A stretch of DNA of 64,000 bases, from the NCBI RefSeq assembly GCF_000002985.6, contig NC_003281.10:868001-932000 (forward strand), read 5' to 3'. Origin of the DNA: Caenorhabditis elegans. Taxonomy: Eukaryota > Nematoda > Chromadorea > Rhabditida > Rhabditidae. Below, piece after piece: positions 21,288 to 33,399 of this stretch (positions are counted from its first letter, which is position 1; the number at the start of each line of letters is the position of its first letter). A model generated the notes under the pieces. The model worked only from the letters and a program-made list of their open reading frames with translations. It was not told the DNA's origin and did not search any database. A program made the translations under genes and the position numbers.

Positions 21288-21954
21288 ACAAATGCCCTAA
21301 AATAAATTCTAAATTTTTTTGATCAAAGCTTTTTAGTTATCACGTGTCAAAACCTGGTTACACGGAAAGAGTCAGTAGAGCGCATTTGCATGGATATGAT
21401 TTAAAAACATGTTTTCTCTTAAATTTTATACCTAAGGAAAATGTTTTGCATTTTTTTATTTGTTTTAAAGTTGAGAAGCATTGTATCAATAGAATTATTT
21501 GAAATTGGATAATTTTGCAGAGGTTTAGGAAAAGAGACATCACGATGTTTTTGAAGTCTATCCAGGTCGTCAGTTTTCTGTTTTTTTTTCTTCATAAAAA
21601 TTTCGAAATTTTAATCAAAACGCCGTACGACTCATGAGAACACTAGATAGATTCTCTTAAGTGTTTTGTTTTGTTTTTCAGACATCCGTCATTTTCTTGA
21701 CTTTTGTGAGTGGGTATCGGAAAGAGTACTGAAAGAAAATACCAAAATTATTCATTTTCAATTGACGAATGCCATCTGCAAATGCTGAGTGAAGCCGAAA
21801 GTGCAGAGTAAAATCGGGAATAAATTTAAAATACTGAGAAACGTTCATTTATACTCAAATTAACATTTTCACTTATTTATGTGCCAATACCGTGTTGCAC
21901 GGAATACATTTTGTCTCCATAACAGAAGAAATAAGGAGTTTTCACGACAGAAAA

Positions 21955-22607
21955 TTAATATTTAGAAAATGAGGCTTCTATATCCTGCCTTCTGTGAATT
22001 CGTTTCGTCTCTGCACGTCTTCTCAGTTGATCTGATCGAATTGTAAAGACGGCTATCATTGAAATAACGTCAGTGATAATTACAAGTGTATTCGTTCCAA
22101 ACACCACACACATTAACGTCATTTTTATGGCTGAAAATTCATGCGTTAATTGACAACGATTTTGATAAAAATGGACGAGACTTACTGAAATATCCCATTA
22201 GAGCCAATGACGCCAAATATCCGGCTGAAACGATATAGAGAGCCTGAATAAACTATAATTGTCTCAATCTTTATGTATTTCGTAATTTCCCTTGCAAAGT
22301 TTGTCTATTTTTGAAACGAGGAGAACAGAAATAAGTGAGACACTACAGTACTATATTTCGATCGTTTCGAGACCCCATATTTTCATTGATAGGGTAGATG
22401 AATTGACATTTCCAAACTTAGAAGGCATACCTGAAAGCACAATGACACTACGAAGAACCATGCTTGATACCGAACACACGAATATATGAACAATGTGAAA
22501 AAGCATACAACACCAATCGAGTAGATTATCCATAATGGCGTAAATACACGTGGATCCAACACAAATATATTACTAATCACAAGAATGAGATGAAGTATTG
22601 AGAGAGA
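21955..22607 (-). CDS. Small multi-pass membrane protein, unknown function
   Basis: Three exons are supported: about 22607-22431 (5' end uncertain), 22243-22186 and 22130-21955, with phases 0 and 1. The protein is about 135-140 residues with four hydrophobic segments: SLSILHLILVISNIFVL, LWIIYSIGVVCFFTLFIY, a third (WFFVVSLCFQALYIVSAGYL) that crosses the first junction, and LMCVVFGTNTLVIITDVISM. It ends in a basic, cytoplasm-like tail (RSDQLRRRAETKRIHRR). The reading frame upstream of exon 1 has no ATG, so the start must lie in an unseen small exon, or translation begins at a residue I did not identify. I recognise no family with certainty; the four-helix plan resembles short nematode membrane proteins of unknown role. 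Confidence 0.6.
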
Positions 22608-23379
22608 TCGTAGGATGATCTGATGATACGATTGATTTTCATTTTTTCAAATCTCATGAAATTCTGTGCATTTGTCTTTAAAGTCGAAAAGTGGAAAAAA
22701 GGCACAGTGTTTTAGTGAAACCTGTTTCATTTGAATGAATACCTCCAAATAAGTTCATACAAAACATTTTGCTGCAGTGTGTAGAGAGCTTTGAGATGGA
22801 AAAAACTTGTTGAATTTTGCAGTGCATTTTCTCACCACGTTCGGAGCTTGTAGAATCGGTCCAAAATTTTGATTTACTTTAAATGGATGTTTTAAAAAAA
22901 GCTTCCGATTGCCGCATTGAACTAGACACCCGTAAAATCATTAAATATTGCATAAAAAATGCACTATTCAACTACATCTAAATGTTTTATTGGAACCTAT
23001 TTCAAAGGTCCTCATTCGAGTAATACAGAATTTCAATCAGAAGTCATTGCCAGAAAATGTTAAAAACCAACCTCTTGGCGCACACCACATCCATTTAACG
23101 TCATTTCTTATTGGAATATACGTATACAAATTTAAAACCGACTGTTTCAGTCAAACAGTCATAAAATTGAAAAGTTTATGATCATTTGAGGAGAGACAAA
23201 CCGGAAAACCCTACACACCGCTTCGAAGAGAGCACGGAGCATACATCAAAAAATCAAAAACTTGTTATCAACCCTCATCATTTTTGGACGTAGATTATCA
23301 CACTTTTGTTGGAATTTAAATGTCTATATTCAAAGTATTTATGAGTTTTAAATAAAAAAGGAATTAAAGTAATTTCAAG
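22608..23379. other. Spacer, nothing recognised
   Basis: AT-rich sequence between the small membrane protein and the 3' end of the zinc-finger/integrase gene. It may hold a missing first exon of the former. No supported gene or repeat was seen. Confidence 0.4.
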
Positions 23380-26300
23380 TTATTCAACATAGTCATCTAG
23401 ATTTTTTGGTCTGATAGTTCTTCTCGCTGATGATCGCCTAGAGACTGTAGATTCCACGAATTCATCATTATTCGATAGTTTCTTCTTTTTTCCCGCCGAT
23501 TCTGATGGCGACTTTCTTCTCCTGCCACGTTTCGGCGTGGAAGGACCATCATCTCGTTTATCATCAGCATACTCGAAGAGGATTTCCTCTGAAATTGCAT
23601 TGACCGAATGTTCCATAATTTCCTCTTCGTCGACTCCCTCAATATCAATATGCTCGGAGGCCATTGGAATTTGATTTGGTTCCTCTTCCTCCTCCTCTGT
23701 ATCCAAATGTCTTTCTGTTGGTTCCATTGGCTCTAGAATTGGTGGAGCCAGATCTTCTGGATCTTCGACAGTTATTTCACTTTCAAGGCGCCGTCGTCCA
23801 ACTTCATTTAATATTTGTTCTATTGGGGTAGAATCCTGCAGAAAATACATATTTTTAGATTCCAAAAAAAGTTTCAAAGTTTTTTAGTAGTGGATAGTTT
23901 TTGAGCCGAGACTCTAGACACACTATCAATGGAACATATGTATTAAAGGTGAAGTAGAGACAACATTTTTCGTCTCAAATGACAGAAAATAGACCCTATT
24001 AAACGAATATAACTGTAAAACTTAAAAAACAATGTTTGAATTTGAATTCCCGCTCTAATAAATTAAGTCATTTTCTACATTTCAGCGCTTTCTGGCTAAA
24101 ATTGCCCGTTTCCCCAGATTGTTTCTTCTATATTTGATTGAAACTCTGTTTTCAACTTTCAAACTTTTTTCCGTGAAGAAAACTTGATAACCCGATAGAA
24201 ATTGACCTAAAAGCGGCAATTAAATATTTATTTTTTTTTTGAAATTTGTTTGAAAAATTGACAGATGGTGTTTTAAATCAAATATAGAAGACAAATCAAG
24301 AAAAACCATTAAATTTAGCCAGAAAACGTGAAAATGTAGAAAATGACGTCACTCGTTTGCGCGGGAAATTAAATTTAATTCGGCTGTTTCTTTGATTTTT
24401 GCAAATTGCAAAATGATGCGTAACACTCACCTGTAAATCCTTCTCAGCTTCCTTACTGGAATCTTTGTTATACGCAATAAACGATGAGAGCGCTGCGTCC
24501 ATTTTCGCGTAAGACTCGTCGTTTTCCGGATATACCGAATGAAATCTGCAGTGCTCTCTTCCAACAAGTTTACAACAAAATCGAGACATTTGGTTTGTAC
24601 ATAAACAATTTCTGAATAACAAGCATCTCGACGATTCTCGAGCTATATCTCCCATAGCAGTTAGATCATATTTTTGTGATGATTCAATGCCCATACATGA
24701 GCATAATAGTCCAGCAATTGATACTTTCTTGGAAGTCATTGACATTTCGCTGATTTCATGAATTGTTGGAAGAAGATCGAACACGCTGACCCATGCGTAG
24801 ATGTTTCCTGAAAATATTTGAGAAACAAAATTTGTAATTATCAAATCTAACAAACTTTCTGATGGCCATGGAGAATCGGAGCTTGTGTAGTGAACTTTGA
24901 ACGGATAGTATGGGTTTGATGGATCGACTTCTCCAATGTAACCGAAATAATATTGTGTGTTGTTTCCACGTCTTGGTTTTGTGATTCCTTTGCGTAACTG
25001 AAATAAATATGTTTCTTTAGGAGAAAAAAAACATATTTTGATATAAAATATGCTATATGTATTACGGGAACTCGAAATTCTGTGAATGCGTATCACGCAA
25101 CATATTTGACGCGCAAAATAACTCGCAGCGAAAACTACAGTACCTCTTTAAATAGCTACTGTAGAGATTGTGCCGATTTTCCTTTTTTTGTATTAATTTC
25201 TCGCTTTTTGCTTCGCCAAAGACGAAATATGAAAGATCAGAAAATGTTCGGTTTTTTATGATTTTTTTGTTGAGAAATCTGAATTTTTAATTTACAAAAT
25301 GTTCCGTTCTTCGAAATATAAATTTTCGAATTACTTACAAAGACTTTTCTTCCAGGTTCAAAACTAGTGTTCAATCGATTCTCAACACCTTCCTCTTCAT
25401 TTCTCAATTCTGAATGATAAGAAATATACTTGTCGTGAATGATTTCTTGATTATCTCCATTATGATATAAATTAGGAGCTTTTCTATTGAACATTCGTTC
25501 GAATGGCGTCTCCATTCGATCAGGAATCGGTTTCTGATTATATTCCATTACGAGAAATTGCAATTGTTCTACCCATCGGTTTCGTGTTCCAAGCTCATTT
25601 TGAGCTAGTTCCAGAACCCATCGTTCTAGACAATTATACGGAAGCGGTTCATTCCAAACTTCTCGAATTTCCACAGCATACACACTTTCCAATGATTTTA
25701 TTGTATCCCGGATGTATGTCGGCGAGAATGATGTTGAAAATCCCTCCGGAACACCGTATTCATTAAAAATCGAGTTCAAAATTCGTCCGATCGCTGTTCT
25801 TGTGCACTCGAAAAGTGGTTTCGCCCACAAAAATCGTGTTTTCAGACAAGTGACGATGAGAATGTTGTCGTATATTTTGTTTCCATAAATTGAAGTTGGC
25901 ATCTCATGAACATCGATTTGAACATATTGCATTGGATGATTAGCCCAACATGCTGGTTTAATGGGGAACACTATATCCATTGGTCTAGCATTATCTGCAT
26001 TGCTATTCTGAGATTCTGTGTCAGGAGCATGACCGATGTGATAGAGCTGCATGAACGTATGTACTTCACCGCTGGAGGATTCGACACGGTATGAGATGAC
26101 TGAGGGGCACGCTGATCCTTCTTTCAACATTCTTTCACGTGGGAGTCGGTGTCTGGAAGAAGAGACATTATAGGTGGAGTACCGAAATAGTTTTAGTTTG
26201 AAACTGGCTCGAAAGTTGTCTGAAATTCCGTTTTGGGCCTATAACTAGAACAAGAACTAAAAAATTCGTTACTCATTTAAAGGTGGAGTACCGAAATCTG

Positions 26301-27604
26301 AGACTGCTTTTTTAGAGCCAAAATGGTCCAAAATTATCAAATTTCGCAATGAGACGCTCTGAAAATGTTTTTTTTAAGTTACGGCCGCTTAAAGTTTTGG
26401 AAAATATACTATTTTTTGCTAAAGTCTCAAATTTTGGCAACTTATCAGAGTCGCAGCGGTTGGAACTTAATTTTTATTCAATTATCACTCCTTAATTGAT
26501 ATTTGGTCCTTTATTAGATGTTTATTCCTCGATTTAATTACATTTTAGGCCAGTTCCAAAAAACTTCAAAAATTGTGGAATGTGACTTTCCGCGGGAGTT
26601 TTTTGTTCGAAAAGAGAAAAAACAGCGAAATTCTCTGATTCCCTGGGAAAAATCGTGCGTACTGTTTCTTACGTCCTGAGTAGATTTGGTTGCGTCTTAC
26701 GTAAAGTGAAGCTCCTAAATAAACTTGCGCAACTCCTGAATGGCCTCGAATTCCTAGATAGTCTTGAATACTGTCACACCTCCTACGTAGTTCAGTGATC
26801 TTTTTCTATCACAGCCGATTTTTTCCAAACTCACTTCTGTGTTTGTAACACCAATTTGTGCTCACTCTTCGAGCAGTGCATAACCTGTCTGCGATATTTC
26901 GGTTGTTTTGTGTGCATCATGAATCTACATCCCGATGCAAGTTCGACCAAATGTCGAAACTTCTCGAACTCTCCGATATTCACAAAAGATTGCAAGTGAA
27001 TTTCTATCGGAAGCTCATGCTGCTGGCTAAGATGGCGTCGAAGGGTGTACAAAGAAGCGAAAACTTCCCGGCAGTCTCCAAGGGGACACATTACGTTGTT
27101 CTGGAAATTTCACAAATTTTATTAATTGATTAAATCAAAAAATCCGCCGCCGCCGCCGCCACTCACATTAAAACTTCCATGGCATTTGTATCGATGAGCT
27201 ACAAACGTCGATCTGTCCTCGTATTCCGTGTTTTTTCCAGTTCGCATGCAAATTTTACACATGAATGTTCCATTTTCAGACTCGTGTGGTTGGTATATCT
27301 GAAATTCTTTTAATTTTTGCCTGATTCGTTTCCGTATAGAATCTTACGTCATACACAGCATTCCGATCATTGGCTATACTCAACGGGTCGTACTCTATAT
27401 ATTCGTCATCATCCTGAAAAAGACTTGATGTTTCAAACAAAAAAAGAACAAATTGATTACCGCAAAGATCACTTCCTCTCCGTCGACAACTGCGATTTCT
27501 GCTTGAATTTCGTCGCCGGTGACTACTATTACATTCTCTTCCAGTTCAATCGGTTCTTCCGAATTTTCATTTACTTCTACAGATTTTGAAGTCGATGGCA
27601 GCAT
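23380..27604 (-). CDS. Zinc-finger protein with domesticated integrase core
   Basis: Eight exons (27604-27461, 27413-27348, 27298-27167, 27100-26835, 26152-25339, 24997-24856, 24807-24431, 23835-23380) join with consistent phases to give 798 residues. Order: acidic N-terminus; Cys/His zinc-finger-like segments (CKIC...HRYKCH near residue 85-110, then CPLGDC...HLSQQH near 118-140); a retroviral/transposon-type integrase core at about 275-430; a basic segment (KGITKPRRGNN) like an integrase C-terminal domain; a Cys-rich block; and a long acidic tail with basic clusters (KRGRRRKS, GKKKK). The first catalytic Asp (283, in QIDVHE) and the Glu (379, NCLERW) are present. The region of the second Asp reads FSTSFSPTY, so it is lost. 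The role is probably nuclear DNA or chromatin binding, not transposition. It may be the gene called ztf-18 in C. elegans (uncertain recollection). Confidence 0.8.
23880..24420. repeat. Palindromic repeat in the last intron of the integrase gene
   Basis: The 595-base last intron contains TTTCTGGCTAAAAT...TATATTTGATTGAAACTC facing TTTTAAATCAAATATAGAAG...TTTAGCCAGAAAACG. This is the same inverted-repeat family as the element at about 52440-52800 in a pef-1 intron, to which it is similar over most of its length. Confidence 0.6.
26153..26834 (-). other. Long intron 4 of the integrase gene
   Basis: Non-coding; two copies of AGGTGGAGTACCGAAAT (near 26173 and 26281) are remnants of the short element family ending in AGGTGGAGTA that occurs elsewhere in the window. 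Confidence 0.5.
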
Positions 27605-27785
27605 TTTTTAAGAAAAAACTATGGCGTTTTAAAAATATGCGAGAGACAAATTTTATGTCGGAATTCAAAATGTTCTCCCGTGTCTGCGTCTAGGCTCTCT
27701 ACTCTCCCTTGCAGACAGAGCGTACTTCCACACCTCTCGGAAAACAGCAAGAATATTTATTTTCATTATTTTCATTATCAAACAC
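27605..27785. promoter_or_regulatory. 181-bp bidirectional promoter
   Basis: Start codons at 27604 (minus) and 27786 (plus) are separated by only 181 bases. The strip contains a pyrimidine-rich CTCTCTACTCTCCCTTGCAG near 27695-27715, whose end could also serve as a plus-strand acceptor. Joint control of the two nuclear genes is inferred. Confidence 0.6.
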
Positions 27786-30700
27786 ATGCACTCAGCAAAA
27801 AATGAAAAATGCAATGCCTGTGGCGGTTACCGATTTTCCGTTAATGACGGATTCAAATATTGCGATAGATGTGGCGCTTTATTTGAGGTATATTAAAACA
27901 AATTTAATAAATCTCGATTCATCTTAAAAGCATTTCAGAATTTTGAAGAGCTTGAGGAAGAAGAAGGAGGATTACAACAGACCGTTGGACAAGGAAAAGT
28001 GAAAGTTCGAAAAAATGATGATCAAAAACGAGTTCGAAATAATGCAGCACCAGTAAATCTTCCAAAAGCACAAGTGATGCGGGAAGCTCTCGAAAAACGA
28101 AGCGATTTCTTGCAACAACAGGCAATTAAAGGAGAAGAGTGGGTAATTTAACCTTTGCAGTGCAGTTTGAAGTTCACAGTCATTTATATAAAAATGTTTC
28201 AGACTCGAGCTACCACATGACGCGACACCCGACTACTTATACCGGCTGGCACTCCGACTGTTCTCTTTCACTCAAATTCTCGCGAAATCCGGACACATTC
28301 TGGTCCACGAGCTCAATTTCGAATCACGGGTTCAGGAAAATATTCTCGCCACTTTTCAAAAATACCTGGCGCACTGTCAAGTAGCATTTTGCCATTCTGA
28401 ACAATGCGGCAATGACGAGCATCTTCGATTTGTAGCAGTCATGGAAAATCTTCGATACGAACAAGAAGAGCGAGAAGAAAAGCAACGAAAAAGAATGGCG
28501 AAGCGTGGAAAAGGAGTAAATGCTTTGAGCAAGTCTGCAGCAGCATGGACCCTTTTAACCCAGGGTAATATCACTGAACACTTGGACATAGCTTCTGATG
28601 AAGACGGAGATCAAGATGCTCAAGGAGGGCAGCAACTTGATGACTTAACGTTAGAAACCACACAGAATCCAGATGAATCAATCCGTGTGAACGATACTAC
28701 AATGGGATTTGTCCGAAAAGTGACGACGGCACTTTCTAAAGAAGCATTACGTCGCGCGAGTCAACTGATTTTAAATTTAGAAATGCTTGTCGCAATCCTC
28801 CATTCGGCGTTGATGTCTTCAGGCTATCAGACTATTCTAACATCTGACGTTGTTAGGTGACAAATATCATCTGAAACTTCTATAGAACGTTCACAATTTC
28901 AGGTGGATTCGAGAAGACCGTTTTCGAATTTCTCGTCGATCTATCCGCCTGATCCGTCAAAGTCAGCCGGAACGAATGAAACAAGGAGAGGTGGTGAAGC
29001 CGACGATTGTCGATTACGCCGAGCCATTTCTAGTGCGTTTTCTCGAATCTAGTCCTGCGTGAATATGCTTTTTTCCAGCGTTTTCCGCTCTACGAAATCA
29101 TGCGAACTTGTACGATCTTTCATCAATCACTCAAATTGGCAAGCAGCATGGCTCCGCAAAGCTTTGAAAGTGTTCGTGACAAAGAATTCCCAAAGTTAAA
29201 ATGTTACTTTTCATGAAAAAATAATGTGTTTACTCAAAATTAAGACTGTGGGTCCTCGCACGTACGACTCATTTTACCCTTTTTAGAATTTTCAAAAACG
29301 AAAAATCAATCATGAAAAAAGATATCAACAAGAAAACATGTAATCACTTTTTTCACTCCCTTCCAGATGTCCGCTCGTCTCGTGGATAATCTGAATCTTC
29401 CTTCAGACATTCTCAGTCGAATGCTTATACTGGAATCTATAATTCCATGTGATGTGAGCCCACAGCTTCTGAAACAAGTCGACGTGGATATGGGATATAA
29501 TTGTGGACAACTAGCGGCAATGTCTCCGAATGTTTATTATTCGGGATTTCTAACAAGTTTCGGAAGAAAGGAACGAGGCACACAGGATGCCGATTTTTGT
29601 GACGAGTGAGTAACCTGAAAACGATTTTCGCGAAAAGTAACCCTTTTGGTTTCAGAGTATTACTGTCTCCAGATGCAAAACTCATTGCTTATCTTCTTTT
29701 AACTCTTCGTTTAACATTTCAACTCGATAATGCTCAATGTGCTCTGCAGGATGATCAATATTTTGATGTCGATTCATGGATTCATCAATTAGAAATGCGA
29801 ATCAAGTGCTGGCAAGGGCACAATATGAGTCTTGTAATGAGAAGCTCGTTAGTTTTGGTTTTTATGAAGTACATAGTCATCAATCTATCATTTGTGATAA
29901 AGAAAAAAACGGAAAAATTTGGTTGAGTGAGAGAAAAGCCAGCTCAGAATCAGCATAAGAAACTGAATTTCGAAAAATCTTAAATATTTTTCAACGTATT
30001 TTAAGTTTTTCTTCAGGTTGAAATTTTGAAATAGTGTATTCAGACAGTGTATAACATATTCCAAAATTTCAGGAAATATTCAATGACTAAGTTTCGGCTC
30101 AAAATCTATTGCCAACATTTTTCGGATTTTTTGAAAATGTGTTTCCCGATTTTCATTGTTTCTAAAAACAAAAAGAACATGGTAGAAACGACATTTTCAA
30201 CTATTACTGCTGATGGAAAATATCCTTAAAAATATTTAAGATCCACTTTTTTTATAGTTTAAAGTGCTTTTTTCAAAATACTTCCCAAAAAATTGAACTT
30301 CCGTATTAAAAATGTTTTTTTTTCAGATCGCATGTTCCAGAAATGGTTGTGGATCCGCCATTTGGAACGAATTATTTATTGTGAGTCTCTCAAGCTTAGC
30401 TACACATATTTTAACTGCTCGAAACGTTTCTAGTCACCAAGAAAAAGGAGCACCGCAAGTATCATGTCGCCGCCGCCAAGCTGGTTTCCAGAAGTGTATA
30501 CCAACAGAAATGTCATTCAACTCGACTTCCACACTTCCTACTGTATTTGATGTTCGTCATATGGGATTGTTGACTGAAAGATGCCAAATGGAAGCACTTA
30601 TTTCGCCCGTTAAATTTCAGAGGACTGTATTGGGAAATGAAATTGAAAGGGATCCGTTAACATTTGAAAATGTTGATCGACAATCTAAAAACACGTTTTT

Positions 30701-32071
30701 CAAACATTTTTCGGTTCGTTTCTGTAGTCTCCTGTGCCCAAATATCTGAAAATGTGGTTACAGGCTTTCAAGACGACGGAAAGCTGCGACACATTCGAAG
30801 AATACTTCCCATGTGCCAAGAATTATTTGGTAATTCATTCAAATTTTCAGAATGCGGAAATATCGGAAAATGTGTATTTTCGCAGCGAATACCTTAAGAA
30901 ATCGGAGCGTGGATGAGGATTTTACACTAAAATGCGCAAACTGATCCTAAATGCCGAAATACCACAAGAAAAACGAGAAAAAATCCATTCAGTTTGAAAA
31001 AAATCGGTTGATTTTAGCAAATTTTCAATTGTGACTAATCTCTTCAATCGAATTTCCGCGCTATTTTCTTCACTTCCGACGCGCTACGTTAAATCTTGTG
31101 TTTTCCCGTTTTTGTTCATTTCCAAACGAAAAAGACGCTACTCCACCATTAAGTTTTTTTCTTAATTTTGATTCTAAAAATTCTAAACACGATCTTAAAT
31201 TTCCCTATTCTTGTCAGTAATTTTTCTTAAAAATGTAGCTCGATTTAATGCGAGGACTTATTTCAGCTCTTCAAACGACCTGACTGGATTCAGAACTGCA
31301 CGGCACGGCAAACTCATTTCAATCCAGTGAGATTTCAGCCACAGGGGTGGTGGGCGACTGATCGGTTACTCTGCAAATCGGCAATTTGTCAATTGGCAAA
31401 GTTATAACTTTGCCAGATTTGCTGGAAAATACCATTCGTCCCTGATTTTAGCTTTTTAGCGCCAGATATTTTATTTTGTATTATCTTTTCCAGGTAACCG
31501 GACCAATAAGATTCTACTTGAGCAATCAATCGTGTGATGATCTACTCGGAACTGCCGCTACATCATTCTCTCGTCGATTTCAATTTCTTCTCGATGCCCT
31601 CTCACTGATAATTGGTGAAGACAAGAAAGCTGTTTATGCAGCATTTGTGATGCTTGAAATGCATCTAACGTCTTCTGAGCGTATTCAGTCGATTCGCGAC
31701 GATTTGCTCACGTCGTCTCCAATCACTTTGAAGTGTCAAAAATTTCGAAATTCAACTCATCATATTCCGCGAAAATACGGTGTCATTTCGGAAGTTCCTA
31801 TTGATCGGATCGAAAATTTGCGATACTTCAGATTATCTCGACAGTTTTTCGGTTTGTGTTTCCAGTTTTCGCACGTGCCAGTGTGAAATGATGTATTTCA
31901 GAACACGAGGAAATGCCGACTACTATCAATATGGAGCTTATCGACTATCGTAATCAAGAGATTCGGGATTCCGTCACCGAGACAGAAGTCCAACGCGCTC
32001 AAAACAGAATCATGAAATTGTGTTACGAGTTTGAGCAGTTTTTTGGTATTTTAGCTGTTAAATTTTGGTGA
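27786..32071 (+). CDS. TAF1B/Rrn7-like RNA polymerase I initiation factor
   Basis: Twelve exons: 27786-27887, 27939-28138, 28203-28856, 28903-29032, 29079-~29171, 29367-29605, 29656-29847, 30327-30380, 30434-30713, 30764-30829, 31494-31851 and 31902-32071, about 845 residues. TAF1B/Rrn7 is the TFIIB-like subunit that loads Pol I at rDNA promoters in the nucleolus. Support: an N-terminal zinc ribbon (Cys9, Cys12, Cys26, Cys29: CNAC and CDRC), then a basic linker and two helical cyclin-like regions, including LPHDATPDYLYRLALRL and the typical DAKLIAYLLLTLRL. The protein is longer than human TAF1B. The exon 5/6 join is unresolved: only a GTTCGT donor at 29172 keeps the frame, while CCAAAG at 29195 would be a more natural end. 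Reading through exon 10 gives a short tail to a stop at 30916, a possible alternative product. Confidence 0.75.
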
Positions 32072-32280
32072 TCTCAATGCTGTTATTTTTATTGTTGATT
32101 GTTGATTGTTGATATTTTCTGTTGCATTTTTAATTTTGAAGAACTTATTTTATTCTTGAATTTTCTGAGAAAAAAATTAACTACTTAAATAGAAAATAGA
32201 ATTAGACACAAAAGCTGACCCGGAAGAAAAATAGAAAAGGGTTAAATGAAAGTTTAAAATTGAAAAAAGAGAGGATTGTT

Positions 32281-33399
32281 CTAGCCGAGAAGAGCTTTCT
32301 GCATGGCAACACCAAGCTTTGCAGGACTATCAGTCACCACCACATTCGCATTGCGAAGAGCCTCGATCTTATCGCCAGCAGTACCCTTTCCACCAGCGAT
32401 GATAGCTCCGGCGTGTCCCATTCTACGACCTGGTGGAGCAGTGACTCCAGCGATGAACGAAACAACTGGCTTGGCATTGGAACCAGAGTTGCGAGATTTC
32501 AAGAACTCGGCGGCTTGTTCCTCGGCTTGTCCTCCGATTTCTCCGATCAGAATGATTCCTTTAGTTTGTTCGTCCTCCAAGAACACTTCCAAACAATCAA
32601 TGAAGTTAGTTCCGTTGAACGGATCACCTCCGATTCCAATGCAACGCGTTTGTCCAAGTCCGACGGTAGTTGTTTGATGAACAGCTTCGTAGGTTAGAGT
32701 TCCCGATCGGGACACAATTCCGATGCAACCCTTCTTGTGAATATGCCCTGGCATGATTCCAATCTTGCAATCTCCAGATGCAATGATTCCAGGGCAATTT
32801 GGCCCAAGTAGACGAGATTTGTCTGCAAATGAAAGTTCATGCAGTTTATAGAACTTTTCTAATTTTTTCAAAATTAGTTAATCTGTATTTTCAGGCCAAG
32901 TATCGATGTTATCTATCATACTATACTCACTTTGTTTTAAAAGTCTATTCTTGACGCGGACCATATCTTGCTGCGGAATTCCTTCAGTGATTGCCACAAT
33001 CAAGCCAATTTCAGCATCCATAGCCTCGTGAATTGCACGAGCTGCTCCTGCGGCAGGAACATAGATGACAGTAGCGTCGGCTCCAGTGCGGTCTTTCGCT
33101 TCTGCGACGGATCCGAACACGGGAAGCCCGAGATGCGTTTGACCGGCTTTGTTCGGCGAGACTCCTCCAACAAGATTCGTGTTGTATTCGAGCATTTGCT
33201 TGCTGTGGAAGGTTCCCTGACGTCCGGTGAAACCCTGGAAACTAGAAATTTTTTATAAGTCGGCACAAACGTGTCTCACCTGGACAATAACTTTGGTGCT
33301 TTTGTTGATCATCAAGTTGTTACGGGTGTCATTATACACACTACGTGTGACTGCCGCACGGGTAGCAGCACGGGCCGCCGATGCCAAAGTTGAAGCCAT
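32281..33399 (-). CDS. sucl-2: Succinyl-CoA ligase alpha subunit, mitochondrial
   Basis: Three exons (33399-33280, 33234-32931, 32822-32281) give 321 residues. The enzyme converts succinyl-CoA to succinate with GTP or ATP formation in the mitochondrial matrix. The N-terminus ([20 protein letters not shown]) is a typical presequence. The CoA-binding fold starts at [30 protein letters not shown] and [12 protein letters not shown] follow. The phosphorylated His lies in GRRMGHAGA (His278), before [12 protein letters not shown]. All signature motifs are intact and the length fits the animal enzyme. C. elegans has two alpha genes; I assign sucl-2 from the chromosome III neighbourhood (recollection). 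An acceptor (TTTATAG) lies 14 bases upstream of the ATG. Confidence 0.95.

Larger units (their letters stand above)
18767..21954. other. Intergenic region upstream of zer-1 with simple repeats
   Basis: About 3.2 kb without a supported gene. It holds a small inverted repeat at about 19153-19290 (ends GTGTGTGGATAA / TTATCCGCACAC, inside AGCCGATTTA words), a GA microsatellite at 20153-20176 and a CA microsatellite at 21256-21285. A relatively GC-rich stretch lies at 19870-20130 and could be promoter or 5' UTR. The open frames there (19801-20205 minus, 19882-20091 plus) are low-complexity Arg/Lys or Ser/Leu strings and are not called. Confidence 0.5.

Noticed and set aside
24808-24855. Reading exons 6 and 7 of the integrase gene as one exon
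   Set aside because: The 48-base gap is in frame, but it has a TTTTCAG acceptor, a GTTTGT donor and typical intron length and composition, so I treat it as an intron; retention would add 16 residues.
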